A DNA stretch of 64,000 nucleotides from assembly GCA_016707525.1 (NCBI GenBank), contig JADJHP010000010.1:1-64000 (forward strand), in the 5' to 3' direction. Of the stretch, positions 9,988 through 20,075 are shown one piece after another. Under the pieces are notes generated by a model. It did no database searches and was not told the DNA's origin. It worked only from the letters and a program-made list of their open reading frames with translations. The position numbers and the translations under genes were made by a program. The stretch is from Ignavibacteriota bacterium (GTDB lineage Bacteria > Bacteroidota > Ignavibacteria > UBA10030 > UBA6906). How positions within the stretch are numbered: position 1 is the first letter of the stretch; the number at the start of each line of letters is the position of its first letter.

Positions 9988-12900
9988 ATGATGCGAACTT
10001 CAATACGCCGTCTGGCGGTACGCACGATTCTCGTGCTCGTAACGCTCTCCGCTTCCCACGGAGGCGCCCTTTCCTTCGTCTGCATCTCCGGCCGTGCCGC
10101 CGGCAAGGAGAGACCCGCTGCCTCCCGCACGACGCTGACAAACGATTCCTACCGTCCCCTCCTGATCAGCAGCGTCTTCGAATTACTACGGCAACAACGG
10201 CGACGGGTCGAACAACCCGTTCTCCACGAACAACGAGGGGTTTGAGTTCCCCGCAGGAACCACCAAAACGACCGTGTTCCAGGATGGTCTTGTCTGGGGC
10301 GGCTATCACAAAGGCCGTGCTATTCCGAAAGTGGGTGGTTCGGTATCCGCCATGGACTCGGGCCGGCCCCATCGTGACGAACGGAAGCCGTCCGCGGACC
10401 CCGTTGCCGCGGATGCCAGCCTGCCGTCGCACCGGATGTATCGCGTGCGTCCGGATGTTCATCCGGGCAAGGCGTTCGCGGACGTTGAAGCGATGCTGAA
10501 TGCCGAAGAGGTGTCGTACATCTCCCGCTACGAAACCGTGACCACACGCGACCTGTATGACCGGTACATAGAGGATTGGAACGAGTGGCCGGCCGCCCTC
10601 GGCGCGCCATTCACGGATGTGAACGGGAACGGGTCGTATGACCCTGCTGTGGATGTCCCCGGACAGCCCGGCGCGGACCAAACGCTCTGGTACGTGGCGA
10701 ACGATCTGGATACCGCGCGTACGCAGTACCTCGCCGGTTGCCCGCCGATCGGGATCGAGATGCAGCGCACGATCTGGGGATACCGGCGCGGCGGCGTGAT
10801 CGGCAATACGATCTTCAGCAGCACGCTGCTCATCAACAAGAGCGGCGCGCGGGTGGATAGCATGTACATCGCGCAGTGGTCCGATCCGGACCTCGGATCC
10901 GCGGGCGATGATCTCGTGGGTTGCGATACGACGCGCGACCTCGGCTATGTGTACAATGGAGCGGTGACCGACCCCGTGTACGGTTCCGCCGTGCCCGCGG
11001 TGGGCTATGCTCTTCTGCAGGGGCCGGTGGTTGCAGGTACTCCAACGGACACAGCGTTGTTCCTGTCCTCGCACCGGCCGGGCTTCAGGAACCTGCGGCT
11101 GAGTGCGTTCACGCTCTTCGGAACCCCGTTCGGCGATCCGGTGCAGGGGGTGAACGGAGATGTGCAATGGTACCGCATCCTGAAAGGCCTGACACACGGT
11201 GCGGGGGTCCCGTTCGTCGATCCGCTGACCGGCAAGACGACCGCGTTCTGTCTCGCCGGCGACCCGGTGTTGTCCACCGACGGGAGTGCAGGGTGGGTGG
11301 ACGGATTGGGTGGCTCCACGCCGGCCGACCGCCGTTTCAACATGATGATGGGCCCCTTCACGTTCGCCAACGGGGACACGCAACAGGTGATCGTTGCCTG
11401 TTTCGCCTCGCAGGGAGTGAACCGCCTTGCGAGCATCGCAACGATGCGGTCCGATCTCCGGGCTGTGCAGAGTGCGTATGCGAGTTTCACCACCGGCCGG
11501 CACATGCCCGCTATCGTTTGCTCCGCGTCCTCTGACAGCACACAGGCTGCCGTATCATTCAGGGTTGATGCGCGGGGCGCATCCGTGACATCCGCCGCGA
11601 TCGTGCTCTCGACCTACACCGGACAGCCCGTCACTGCGTTCGTCCTTTCGGATGATGGGCTGGACGATGATGGCGCCTCGGGCGACGGCATCTGGGGAGG
11701 AACGACGTACGTCCCCCTCCGGCGCACAGGGCTGAAAGCCGATCTGCACCTCACGTATCTCGATGGCGATACGATCGTGTGGAACAACGCGGTGGATCAT
11801 ATCACCACCGCCCCACTCATGATAGCGTCACATACCCTGGTGTCCGACAATATCAACAGCGACGGCATCGCGAACCCCGGGGAGAACGTCCGCTTCGTGT
11901 TCTCGCTGAGGAATGATTCCCCCTTCCCGCTGTCGAACCTGACCGCCACGGGAACGTTGCGGGACCCGGAGCGTGGTTGGTACGACATCCCGGTGCTGAA
12001 CAGCGGTGCGCTGTTCCAGCGCGCATATGATGCGGTCGATGGCACGAGCTACTTTTCCTTCGATGTGCCGCCGTCGTATCCGGATACGGTCTTCCGCGTG
12101 CCGATCGTCATGAAGGATGACAGCGCCAATATCTGGCGCGACACGCTGATTTCCCGGTGCAGGTCCCCCGGGGAAGGTGTACACAACGCCCCTGATGCAT
12201 GCGGCAGGAAAGGCATCGGGCGAATATCACATTCAGATCGTCGATCCTGCGAAGGTGAAGAACCACCTCTATGTGATACGCGGTGACTACAGTACGGGGG
12301 ACGGCCCGGACGTTCACGCTGAAGGACTCCACGACGGGCGTCGTTCTGCCTGACCACCATCCTGAACCCGACATGCTCGGGCACACTATTCCGGTGGTGG
12401 ACGGATTCAAGGTGCTCCTTGGAACGATGGACCGGAACCCCGGCATGCGGTCGTGGGCGGTGCCGTAGGGGACGCTCAGGTTCTCGCCCACAGGCGGGTA
12501 CCGGGGCCTTTGGTTGGAGGGGTTCAGCACTTCGGCCGACCCGTTTGTGTATGACCACACGCGGGGAACGATCGGCTCGGCAATGACCTTCGCCTTCGGC
12601 GGGATCGGGACGACGCTCACGATAGCGAACTGCCACACCGTGCTGCTCAAACTCGCCGCGGTGGACAACAATGCTTTGTGGGATCCCCGGGCGGGTTCCT
12701 GCAGACGCGAATTTCTCACGTGGTTATCGCTTTTTGCGGGGCGTTGGAACAACGAGCACCCCGCGAAGCCGGAATTCGCCCCATGGATCATCAACAAGGC
12801 AAGCTGTTACCCCTATCAGGACTACAAGTACAGCGTGCCGTTCTCGGCATGGGATATGGACACCGAGCCTCCTACGCGCCTTGCAGTAGGGCATATTGAG

Positions 12901-13509
12901 AACAACGCCACCGACGGGCTGCTCGACGGGCGTTACTGGCAGGACACAACAATAGACAATAGATCAGCACAAGAAATGGCATTCATATTCAGGTCGCCGT
13001 ATACCGATGCGGCGGATCCGGTACTGACGGTGAACCTCTCAAACAACAAGACCACGCCCCTTATGTGGGTCATCGCGTGCAACCGGCGGGCAGAAGAGCC
13101 GTGGCCGGGGACGGATCAGTTCATGATCAACGCATATCACTTTCCGACATCGAAGGATGTATGGATGTTCAACCCGTCTGTCATGGCGGACGTGCGTCAG
13201 GCGGACCAACCATTGCGGTTCGCGTTGCTACAGAACTATCCGAATCCGTTCAACCCGGTGACGACGATACGGTATGAGCTTCCGGCGCAGAGCGAAGTGA
13301 CGATCACGGTGTATGATGTGCTTGGCCGCGCAGTGCGGCACCGGATACGCGAAGTGCAGCCCGCCGGGTCGCACACGGTGTTGTGGCATGCGGATACCGA
13401 CGCGGGCGGCAGTGTTGCGAGCGGTGTTTACTTCTACCGGTATACCGCTGCACGTTCTGACCACAACGGGTACTACGAACACACCATGAAGATGATCCTT
13501 CTCAAATGA
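9988..13509 (+). pseudogene. T9SS-sorted surface protein, paralog copy 2 (frameshifts and an amber codon)
   Basis: Start MMRTSIRRLAVRTILVLVTL is a signal peptide. The body aligns throughout with copy 3: LTNDSYRPLLISSVF, FNYYGNNG, VFQDGLVWGGYHKGRAI, EAMLNAEEVSYISRYE, DVNGNGSYDPAVDVPGQPG, GCPPIGIEMQRTIWGYR, GPFTFANGDTQQVIVACFAS, DNINSDGIANPGEN. It ends in a T9SS sorting domain (YPNPFNPVTTIRYELP to MKMILLK). Frame breaks occur near 10180, in a compensating pair near 10340 and 10395, near 12160, and near 12290. TAG at 12466-12468 replaces the CAG found at the same place in copy 3 (a single C to T change). The reading frame resumes at once after it. The gene would be about 1,170 codons if intact. 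Function unknown; probably a cell-surface or secreted protein. Confidence 0.75.
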
Positions 13510-13538
13510 TGGGCACAAGGGGACACCGGGGATCTGTC

Positions 13539-16500
13539 ATGGTGAGAACTGCAGGATTCTCTGAAACCGTGTGCACGGTGATCGTGCTGGCGCTGCTTTG
13601 CACCTTCTCCATGGCTGCCCACTCATCCGACAAGAACACAAGTGCGCGGCCCGCCAGCACGCTCACGAACGATCTCTATCGACCCTTCCTCATCAACAAC
13701 GTCTTCAATTACTACGGCAACAACGGGAGTGGATCATTCACCCCGTTCGGCAAAGGGGTCGGCGCGGGCGAGGGATTTGAACTCCCCAAAGGGTCGCGCT
13801 CATTCATGGTATTCCAGGATGGCATTGTGTGGGGCGGCCGTCATAAGGGACGTACTGTGGCAAAGGTCGGCGGCTCCCAGTACACGGTAACCCTTCAGGC
13901 CGGACCTCTCCTCACTAATGGTACCGCCGGCACCGACCCGGTGCCGGCGAATGCCGCGGACCCGAAGCACCGGCTGTATCGCGTCCGTTCTGATGTCCGT
14001 CCGGATGTCCCCTTCGCTGCCGTTGAAGCGATGCTGAACGCCGAAGAGATGCCGCTCATTGGCAGGTATGAATCCGTGTCCGCAGAACTTCTGTATGATG
14101 GGTACATCACCGATTGGAATGAGTGGCCGGCCGCCGCCGGCGCGCCGTTCAAGGACGTGAACGGGAACGGCGCGTACGATCCCACGGTGGATGTCCCCGG
14201 ACAGCCCGATGCGGACCAGACGCTCTGGTTCGTGGCGAATGACATGAACGACAGCCTGACACAGAGCTTCGCCGGCTGTCCACCGATCGGTATTGAGATG
14301 CAGCGGACGATATGGGGATACCGGTGCGGCGGCGTCCTCGGCAATACCATCTTCATCAGCACGGTGCTCATCAACAAGAGCGGCGCGCCGGTGGACAGCA
14401 TGTACATCACGCAGTGGTCCGATCCTGACCTCGGGAATGCGGGGGACGACCATGTAGGCTGCGATACCACCCTCGATATTGGCTATGCCTACAACGGTAG
14501 GGCACTCGATGCGACCTACGGCGTGAACGTACCCGCGGCCGGATTTGCATTCATCCAGGGCCCGATGGTACCGGGGGCTCCCACGGACACCGCGCTGTTC
14601 CGCTCATCCCGGCGTCCGGGATTCAGGAACCTCCGGATGAGCTCCTTCGTGGCATTCGTGGATGGCTTCCACCAGTTCACCGACCCGGCCCGGGGACGCG
14701 AACAGGATCTCAGTGGTATCGACTGATGCAGGGCACCGATGTGCACGCCGGCCGCCAGTTCCTCGATATCAACACCTCGGACACCACGAGGTTCTGCTTC
14801 AGCGGCGACCCAGTGAAGTCGACCACGGGTGGCGCGGGGTGGGTGGACGGGCAGGCTCCTTTTGTCCCGAGCGACCGCCGCATGTGCATGAGCACTGGCC
14901 CGTTCACGTTCGCCAACGGCGACACGCAACAGGTGGTCATTGCCTGCCTCGCGTCGCAGGGGACCGATCGCCTCAAGAGCATCACAGCATTGCGGTCCGA
15001 TGTTCGCACGGTGCAGAGCTTCCACAGGAACCTCTCCCTCGGGCGCCGCATGCCGCTGGTGTCCTGTTCTGTGGCGCGCGATACCGCACGGGCTGCTGTC
15101 ACATTCCACTGCGATGCGCGCCAGGGGCCTCTCGTTGCTGCAGCCATCGAACTCACGACCGCAACGGGTTGGCCTGTTGCTACGGTCCCCCTCGCGGATG
15201 ATGGGTTGCACGATGACGGCGCCGCGGGTGATGGCGTCTGGGCGGGGATGGCGCAGGTGCCCGTTCAGAACACAGGCATGAAGGCCGGGGCGCTGCTCAT
15301 GTATCCCGGTGGTGAGACCATCGCCCTGGGCAACGTCCTCGACCATATCACCACCGTACCGGTCTCGGTCGTGTCGTTCGAGGTCGCATCGGACAATATC
15401 AACAGCGACGGCATCGCGAACCCCGGCGAAAACGTGCGCTACTCCTTCTCGCTGAAGAACGACGCGTCGCTGGCAATACCGAACCTCGCCGCTACACCGG
15501 CCCCGTTCACGGGGAATGGGAAGTACACCATCCCGGTGCTTCCCGCCCATGGGCAGTTCGAGCCGGACTACGATGCCAATGTTCCGGGAAGCTACTTCGT
15601 GTTTGATGTGCCCAACGGGTATCAGGATACCACGATGCGCATGGCGATCGTGGTGACGGACGACAGTGCGAACGTGTGGCGGGATACGCTCGTCTTTCCC
15701 GTGCGGCCGTTGCCGGGTCCGGTGTCCACCTCACCGCTCCGGCATATCAGCGGGAAGGCATCGGGATCGTTCGTCATCCGCATCGCCGACCCGTCGGTCG
15801 TGAAGGATCATCTCTATGTCCTCCGTGCCGTTGACAGCGCCGGCGTGATCGGCGCCTATTCGCTGAAGGACTCCACAGCCGGTCTGGTGCTCTTCGATGG
15901 TCACGCTCCGCCGGATTCGCTCGGGCACGAAAGTCCGGTGGTGGATGGCTTCAAGGTGCTCCGGGGAGCGATCGATACCAGCCCCGGGATGAGGTCGTGG
16001 GCGGTGCCGCAGGGGACGCTCAGGTTCTCGCCCGCAGGCGGGTTCCGGGGGATCGGGTTGGAGGGTTTCAGCGATGCTTCATTTCCCGATGCCTATGATC
16101 CGCAGCGTGGCACGATCGGAGCGGCGATGCATACTTCCTATGGAGGGATCGGGTCGATGCTCACGGTGGCAGACTGCCGCACCGTGCTGCTCAAACTCGC
16201 CGCGGTGGACAACAATGCTTTGTGGGATCCCCGGGCCGTTCCTGCAGACACGAACATGTCGCGCGGCTACCGCTTTCTGCGCGGCGTTAGCCCAACGAGC
16301 TCCCCCGCGAAGCCGGAATTCGCGCCGTGGATCATCAGGAAGGAAAGCGGCTTTCCGTACCAGGACTACAATTTCAGTGTACCGTTCTCGGCATGGGACA
16401 TGGAGACGGATCCCCCGACGCGGCTTGCCGTCGGGCATCTGGAGAACAATCTGAACATCGGGCGTCTCGACGGCCGGTACTGGCCCGGTCCTCCCACAAC

Positions 16501-17057
16501 GGACAACAGTGGGGCACGTGAACTGGCGTTCATTTTCAGATCGCCGTACACGGACACGCCGGATCCTGCGCTCACCGTGAACCTGTCCAACAATGCCACC
16601 ACGCCGCTTATCTGGGTGATGGCTTGTGCCCGGAGTGCAGGGGACGTATGGCCGGGAACGGACCAGTTCATGATCATCGCACATCATTTCCCGTCGTCAG
16701 AGGACGCCTGGGTGTTCAATCCATCGGTCGTTGTGGGTGTGCAGCAAGCAGAGCAGCCGATGTCGTTCGCATTGCTGCAGAACTATCCGAATCCCTTCAA
16801 CCCTGTGACGACGATACGGTATGAGTTGCCGCGAGAGCGAAGTGACGATCACGGTGTCTATGAGTGTGCTCGGCCGTGCGGTGCGGCATCTGCTGCGCGA
16901 AGTGCAGCCCGCCAGGTCGCACGCTGTGCTCTGGCATGGGGACAACGATGCCGGCGTGAGTATTGCGAGTGGCGTGTACTTCTACCGGTGCACGGTCGAA
17001 CAGTCGGATCGTGGCGGAAAGTTCGATCAGACGATGAAGATGATCGTCCTCAGATGA
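13539..17057 (+). CDS. T9SS-sorted surface protein, paralog copy 3 (two or three frameshifts)
   Basis: Start ATG 13539 (MVRTAGFSETVCTVIVLALL) gives a normal signal peptide; an in-frame ATG at 13506 overlaps the previous stop and is less likely. The most complete of the three paralogs: an N-terminal module (LTNDLYRPFLINNVFNYYGN), a calcium-loop-like DVNGNGAYDPTVDVPG, GCPPIGIEMQRTIWGYR, GPFTFANGDTQQVVIACLAS, LADDGLHDDGAAGDGVW, DNINSDGIANPGEN, a metal-loop-poor central part and a sorting domain. The frame breaks near 14710, where homology continues as WYRLMQGTDVHAG, and near 16830, where copies 1 and 2 read ELPAQSEVTITV and two bases are missing here. The frame then recovers and runs to MKMIVLR at 17057. 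Copies 2 and 3 are head to tail with 29 bp between them. Confidence 0.8.
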
Positions 17058-17132
17058 CGTTGGAGAGGGTTGGCTGCTTGAGCGCAATTTCCATTCTTCC
17101 TGAAGGGGCTTGCGGGCGAAACAACACCGGCG

Positions 17133-17157
17133 CCCCCGGCGGCGCGCCCGCCGGGGG
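17133..17157 (+). terminator. GC-only stem-loop after surface-protein copy 3
   Basis: CCCCCGGCGG (17133-17142) and CCGCCGGGGG (17148-17157) form a 10-bp stem with loop CGCGC, 76 bases after the stop of copy 3. There is no U-rich tail, so it could be a terminator without a U tract or just a GC-rich tract. The rest of 17058-17421 shows no gene. Confidence 0.4.
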
Positions 17158-17421
17158 GGCGGGCGATTTGTGCCTGTTAAACCGGGAATTTCGTACCACT
17201 GCACCAGGAGCGCATCCGGGGTTGAGCGCGGCCTGCCGATCGCCGGCACCGTACCGCCGGGGCCCCCAACCGCAACAGGGACCGGCACATCGACGTATCA
17301 GTAGCAACTCCACGGTCCCGCGTGGATCGCATCCGGCCCCACGTGTCTCACCGTGTATGGGAGCACCTGATGCAACTGCGGTTGAAGATGTGTACTGATC
17401 TCACATGAATCGGAGTTCAGC

Positions 17422-17853
17422 ATGCCACGAACCATCCTCACGCAACGCGACATCGATGCACGCGCCGGTGCACGCGGATCTACAGCCGCCCCTTCTCCTG
17501 ATGGCTACGGCTCCCGCATCCTGAAGTACATCCCCGCTGAGGTCGTCACGGTCTATATCGCCGTGCAGGGCGTCATCACCGCGGCCGACCCCGCCGGCCC
17601 GAACGCCACGATCCTCTGGATCGCCTTCGGCATTCTCCTGGCGCTCACGCCGGTCTATCTCTGGCGCATCACGCACGTGACGAAGGCCCTGCAGCTCGTC
17701 ATTGCCACGGTCGCCTTCGCGGTGTGGGTCTTTGCTCTCGGCGGCCCGTTCGCGTTCCTGCCCTGGTATCAGGCGGTGTATGGCGCGGTGCTGCTCCCGT
17801 TGTTCACATTCATCGTAGGCATTGTCATCCCGAATGGTGGGTCGACGACCTGA
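17422..17853 (+). CDS. Small polytopic membrane protein of unknown function
   Basis: 143 residues. A polar N-terminus of about 30 residues is followed by RILKYIPAEVVTVYIAVQG and then four hydrophobic segments at roughly residues 38-56, 63-81, 90-108 and 113-135, ending IVIPNGGSTT. I do not recognise the family. The start is preceded by a GGAG-like sequence (CGGAGTTCAGC). It lies upstream of the caspase gene, in the same direction, with an unusually structured 224-bp gap between them. By inference it could be a membrane partner or substrate of the caspase, since pairs of a protease and a small membrane protein are common in prokaryotic cell-death modules, but nothing in the sequence proves this. 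Confidence 0.7.
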   Translation: MPRTILTQRDIDARAGARGSTAAPSPDGYGSRILKYIPAEVVTVYIAVQGVITAADPAGPNATILWIAFGILLALTPVYLWRITHVTKALQLVIATVAFAVWVFALGGPFAFLPWYQAVYGAVLLPLFTFIVGIVIPNGGSTT

Positions 17854-17889
17854 CCGGACGTTCGGCGGCAAGATGCGAATGTGAGGGTT

Positions 17890-17956
17890 TCACAGACTTC
17901 TGTGAGTCTGGATTTACTCAACGTCTTGAGTAATTGTACTCAATGCGTTGAGTAAA
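17890..17956. promoter_or_regulatory. Inverted-repeat array (probable operator) upstream of the caspase gene
   Basis: Three dyads stand in 67 bases. TCACAGA-CT-TCTGTGA is at 17890-17905. TACTCAA-N4-TTGAGTA occurs twice, at 17915-17932 and 17937-17954, separated by ATTG. The outer arms also pair with each other (TTTACTCAACG 17913-17923 with CGTTGAGTAAA 17946-17956), so the pair forms one larger nested palindrome. The two-base loop of the first and the 4-base spacing of the others fit binding sites for a dimeric repressor better than RNA hairpins. The element ends about 120 bases before the caspase start. Confidence 0.65.
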
Positions 17957-18077
17957 CGTAGAGGAGCCCGCCCCCCCGAATGTCTCTCAGGAGCATCCGA
18001 GAAGAAGGCAGGAACTCCCGTCGCCACTCACGTTACGGAGTCAGCAGATACATCGATCACTCAAGGGAGGGAACATC

Positions 18078-18914
18078 ATGGCTAGCGGATATGCGCTGTC
18101 GATCGGTCTCAATGCGGTGGATCCTGATCACTACGCCGGCTGGTCCGGCAACCTCATTGCCTGTGAGGCGGATGCCCGCGACATGATGGCGATCGCCGAC
18201 AGCCAGAAATTCAAGGGGACGATGCTTCTCACGCGTGCGGCCACGCGCAAGAACGTGATCGCGGGTATCACGACGGCGGCGGGCAAGCTGAAAAAGGGCG
18301 ACATCTTCCTTCTCACGTACTCGGGGCACGGTGGTCAGGTGCCCGACACGAACGGGGAGGAATCGGATGGACAGGATGAGACGTGGTGCCTGTTCGATGG
18401 CGAGATGATCGACGATGAACTCGATGCACTCTTCGCGAAGTTCGCTGCCGGGGTGCGCATCCTGGTGTTCTCGGACAGCTGTCACAGCGGCACGGTGACA
18501 CGCGAAGCATTCCTCCGCGGCACCCCGTTCGAATTCCCGCGCGATGCCACGGGAGCTCCTATGAAGTACCGGTTCATGCCTCCGGAGGTCGCCCTCCGCA
18601 CGTACCGCGAGAACAGGAAGTTCTACACGCAGATCGCGCGCCCGTTCGCGGACAAGAAAGCACCGCCGCACCCGAAGGCCTCTATCCTTCTGTTCTCAGG
18701 CTGTCAGGACAACCAGACCTCCGCGGACGGCACGTACAACGGGCTCTTCACGGCGAATCTTCTGCGGGTGTGGAACAACGGCCGGTTCAAGGGGGACTAC
18801 ACGCGCTTCCACCGCGACATCCTCCGGCGCATGCCGCCCGATCAGTCGCCGAACCTCTACAAGACCGGCGCGGTGGATACGGTGTTCTATGCGCAGAAGC
18901 CGTTCACGATCTGA
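18078..18914 (+). CDS. Caspase-family (metacaspase, peptidase C14) protease
   Basis: 278 residues forming one caspase-like domain. The catalytic dyad is visible: H84 in LTYSGHGGQVPD and C135 in VFSDSCHSGT, at the usual spacing. The N-terminus YALSIGLNAVDPDHY and the segment ACEADARDMMAIADSQ are typical of type I metacaspases and orthocaspases. There is no signal peptide and no extra sensor or effector domain, so it should act in the cytoplasm, cleaving after basic or acidic residues depending on subgroup. The start is well placed after GGGAGGGAAC. Its neighbour upstream is a small membrane protein, and an operator-like array lies between. Roles of such proteins range from stress-induced death to anti-phage defence to peptide processing; which applies here is not shown. 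Confidence 0.9.
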   Translation: MASGYALSIGLNAVDPDHYAGWSGNLIACEADARDMMAIADSQKFKGTMLLTRAATRKNVIAGITTAAGKLKKGDIFLLTYSGHGGQVPDTNGEESDGQDETWCLFDGEMIDDELDALFAKFAAGVRILVFSDSCHSGTVTREAFLRGTPFEFPRDATGAPMKYRFMPPEVALRTYRENRKFYTQIARPFADKKAPPHPKASILLFSGCQDNQTSADGTYNGLFTANLLRVWNNGRFKGDYTRFHRDILRRMPPDQSPNLYKTGAVDTVFYAQKPFTI

Positions 18915-19104
18915 GGTTCGCCGGACACTGCCCCCCTTCGTTCCGGGTGCGGTGTCCGCTGGATGCCGTTCCGTGCAGGACAGGGAGGATCCTCGAACAG
19001 CTCTGATGCATGTGTGAAATGCACACGGGGGGAAGTGGACCGTTCAGGTACCGCTTCCCCCCGGTGCGTTTCTGTCGGATGCCTGTCGCGTGCCTATCGC
19101 GTGC

Positions 19105-19731
19105 CTATTCCGTCGTCGGATCCGCGAGAGTCTCCACCCGCAGTCCCAGCCGCTGCTCCATCAGATGCCCGCTGAACACGTCCCAGAATTCCCACATCTC
19201 GGACGAAGTACCACCGGTCTCTTCCTCATGCATCTTCATGAGATGCGCCAGCCCCTGCTCCCGCGCATCGTCCGACTCCACCATTGCCTGTCTGGTCTCG
19301 AGGAACACATCCTGCGCCCAGAGCTGATCCAGCGCCAGGCAGAGCTGCAACGTGGAGCGCGACTTCTCCAGCATCAGCGCGTCGTGCTTGCCGATGAACA
19401 GCACCTTCCGGACGGGTTCCATCAGGAAGAAGAGCACCTGCCACGCCGATGGCATGGCGCTCTCGGTATCGCCGGGCTGCGAGACGAACACGTACTCGCG
19501 GGAGAGGTCGACACGGATGTTGTCGTCCTCGGAAAGATGGAAGTGCACGCCCTCGCCGTCGATGTACCCCGAGCAGTTCGATGCGGCGCCGACGGAACGG
19601 ATGGATGCGACGAGCTCCGCGAGCGGCACAGAGGTGGGCACACGGAGATGGCAGTAGGGTGGGACCTCCTCGCCCCCGAAGTAGATCTGAGGGGCCAGGT
19701 CCCGGGTGGTTTCGAAGAGTTGTGGGAACAT
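19105..19731 (-). CDS. Hypothetical protein
   Basis: 208 residues from ATG at 19731 (MFPQLFETTRDLAPQIYFG), chosen because GGAGG stands 8 bases before it. The reading frame extends upstream to 19953 but that part is low quality. It has no signal peptide or membrane segment. The middle (YIDGEGVHFHLSEDDNIRVD, EYVFVSQPGDTESA) looks like a beta-rich domain and the last 80 residues are mostly helical (LDQLWAQDVFLETRQAMVES, GLAHLMKMHEEE). I do not recognise the family. It is convergent with the caspase gene, with 190 bp between stops that shows no gene. Confidence 0.6.
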   Translation of the reverse strand: MFPQLFETTRDLAPQIYFGGEEVPPYCHLRVPTSVPLAELVASIRSVGAASNCSGYIDGEGVHFHLSEDDNIRVDLSREYVFVSQPGDTESAMPSAWQVLFFLMEPVRKVLFIGKHDALMLEKSRSTLQLCLALDQLWAQDVFLETRQAMVESDDAREQGLAHLMKMHEEETGGTSSEMWEFWDVFSGHLMEQRLGLRVETLADPTTE

Positions 19732-20075
19732 GGATGATTCCTCCGTTAGATTGAATACGTCAAGATACGGGGGGAATTCCGATGGGGAAGGATCATGAAA
19801 TGAGACAAATCCTCCCGCCGTGCATGCGCGAAGCCTGGCGCAAGCCCGATCCATTGATAGAAAGGGCAATGCGGCGTGGCCTGCCAGAGCCGGCAGGTCA
19901 TCGCTTGCTTCCCTCCATCGTGCTGAGTATACTGCGCTCAGCCAACTCATCAAATGCGCCCCGCACAGCCGCGCTGCACTGTTCCTTCATGTCGGGCATA
20001 CTGCGCATACGCACCGCGACCGCTGAGCGTTTCGCGACCCTGACTCACGTCTCTATTATAGAGGACTGCGACACG
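19732..20075. other. Gap without a recognised gene; divergent upstream region
   Basis: This 344-bp gap between two divergent genes holds several short inverted repeats: CCTGCC/GGCAGG near 19880-19900, GCTGAG/CTCAGC near 19922-19941, and the tight dyad CTCTATTATAGAG at 20051-20063, only 12 bases before the GH106 start. The last is more likely an operator or 5' leader element than a terminator. No convincing gene was seen. Confidence 0.4.

Noticed and set aside
10166..11503. 445-codon minus-strand frame
   Set aside because: Antisense to surface-protein copy 2; similar shadows appear opposite copies 1 and 3, as expected for paralogs with the same codon bias.
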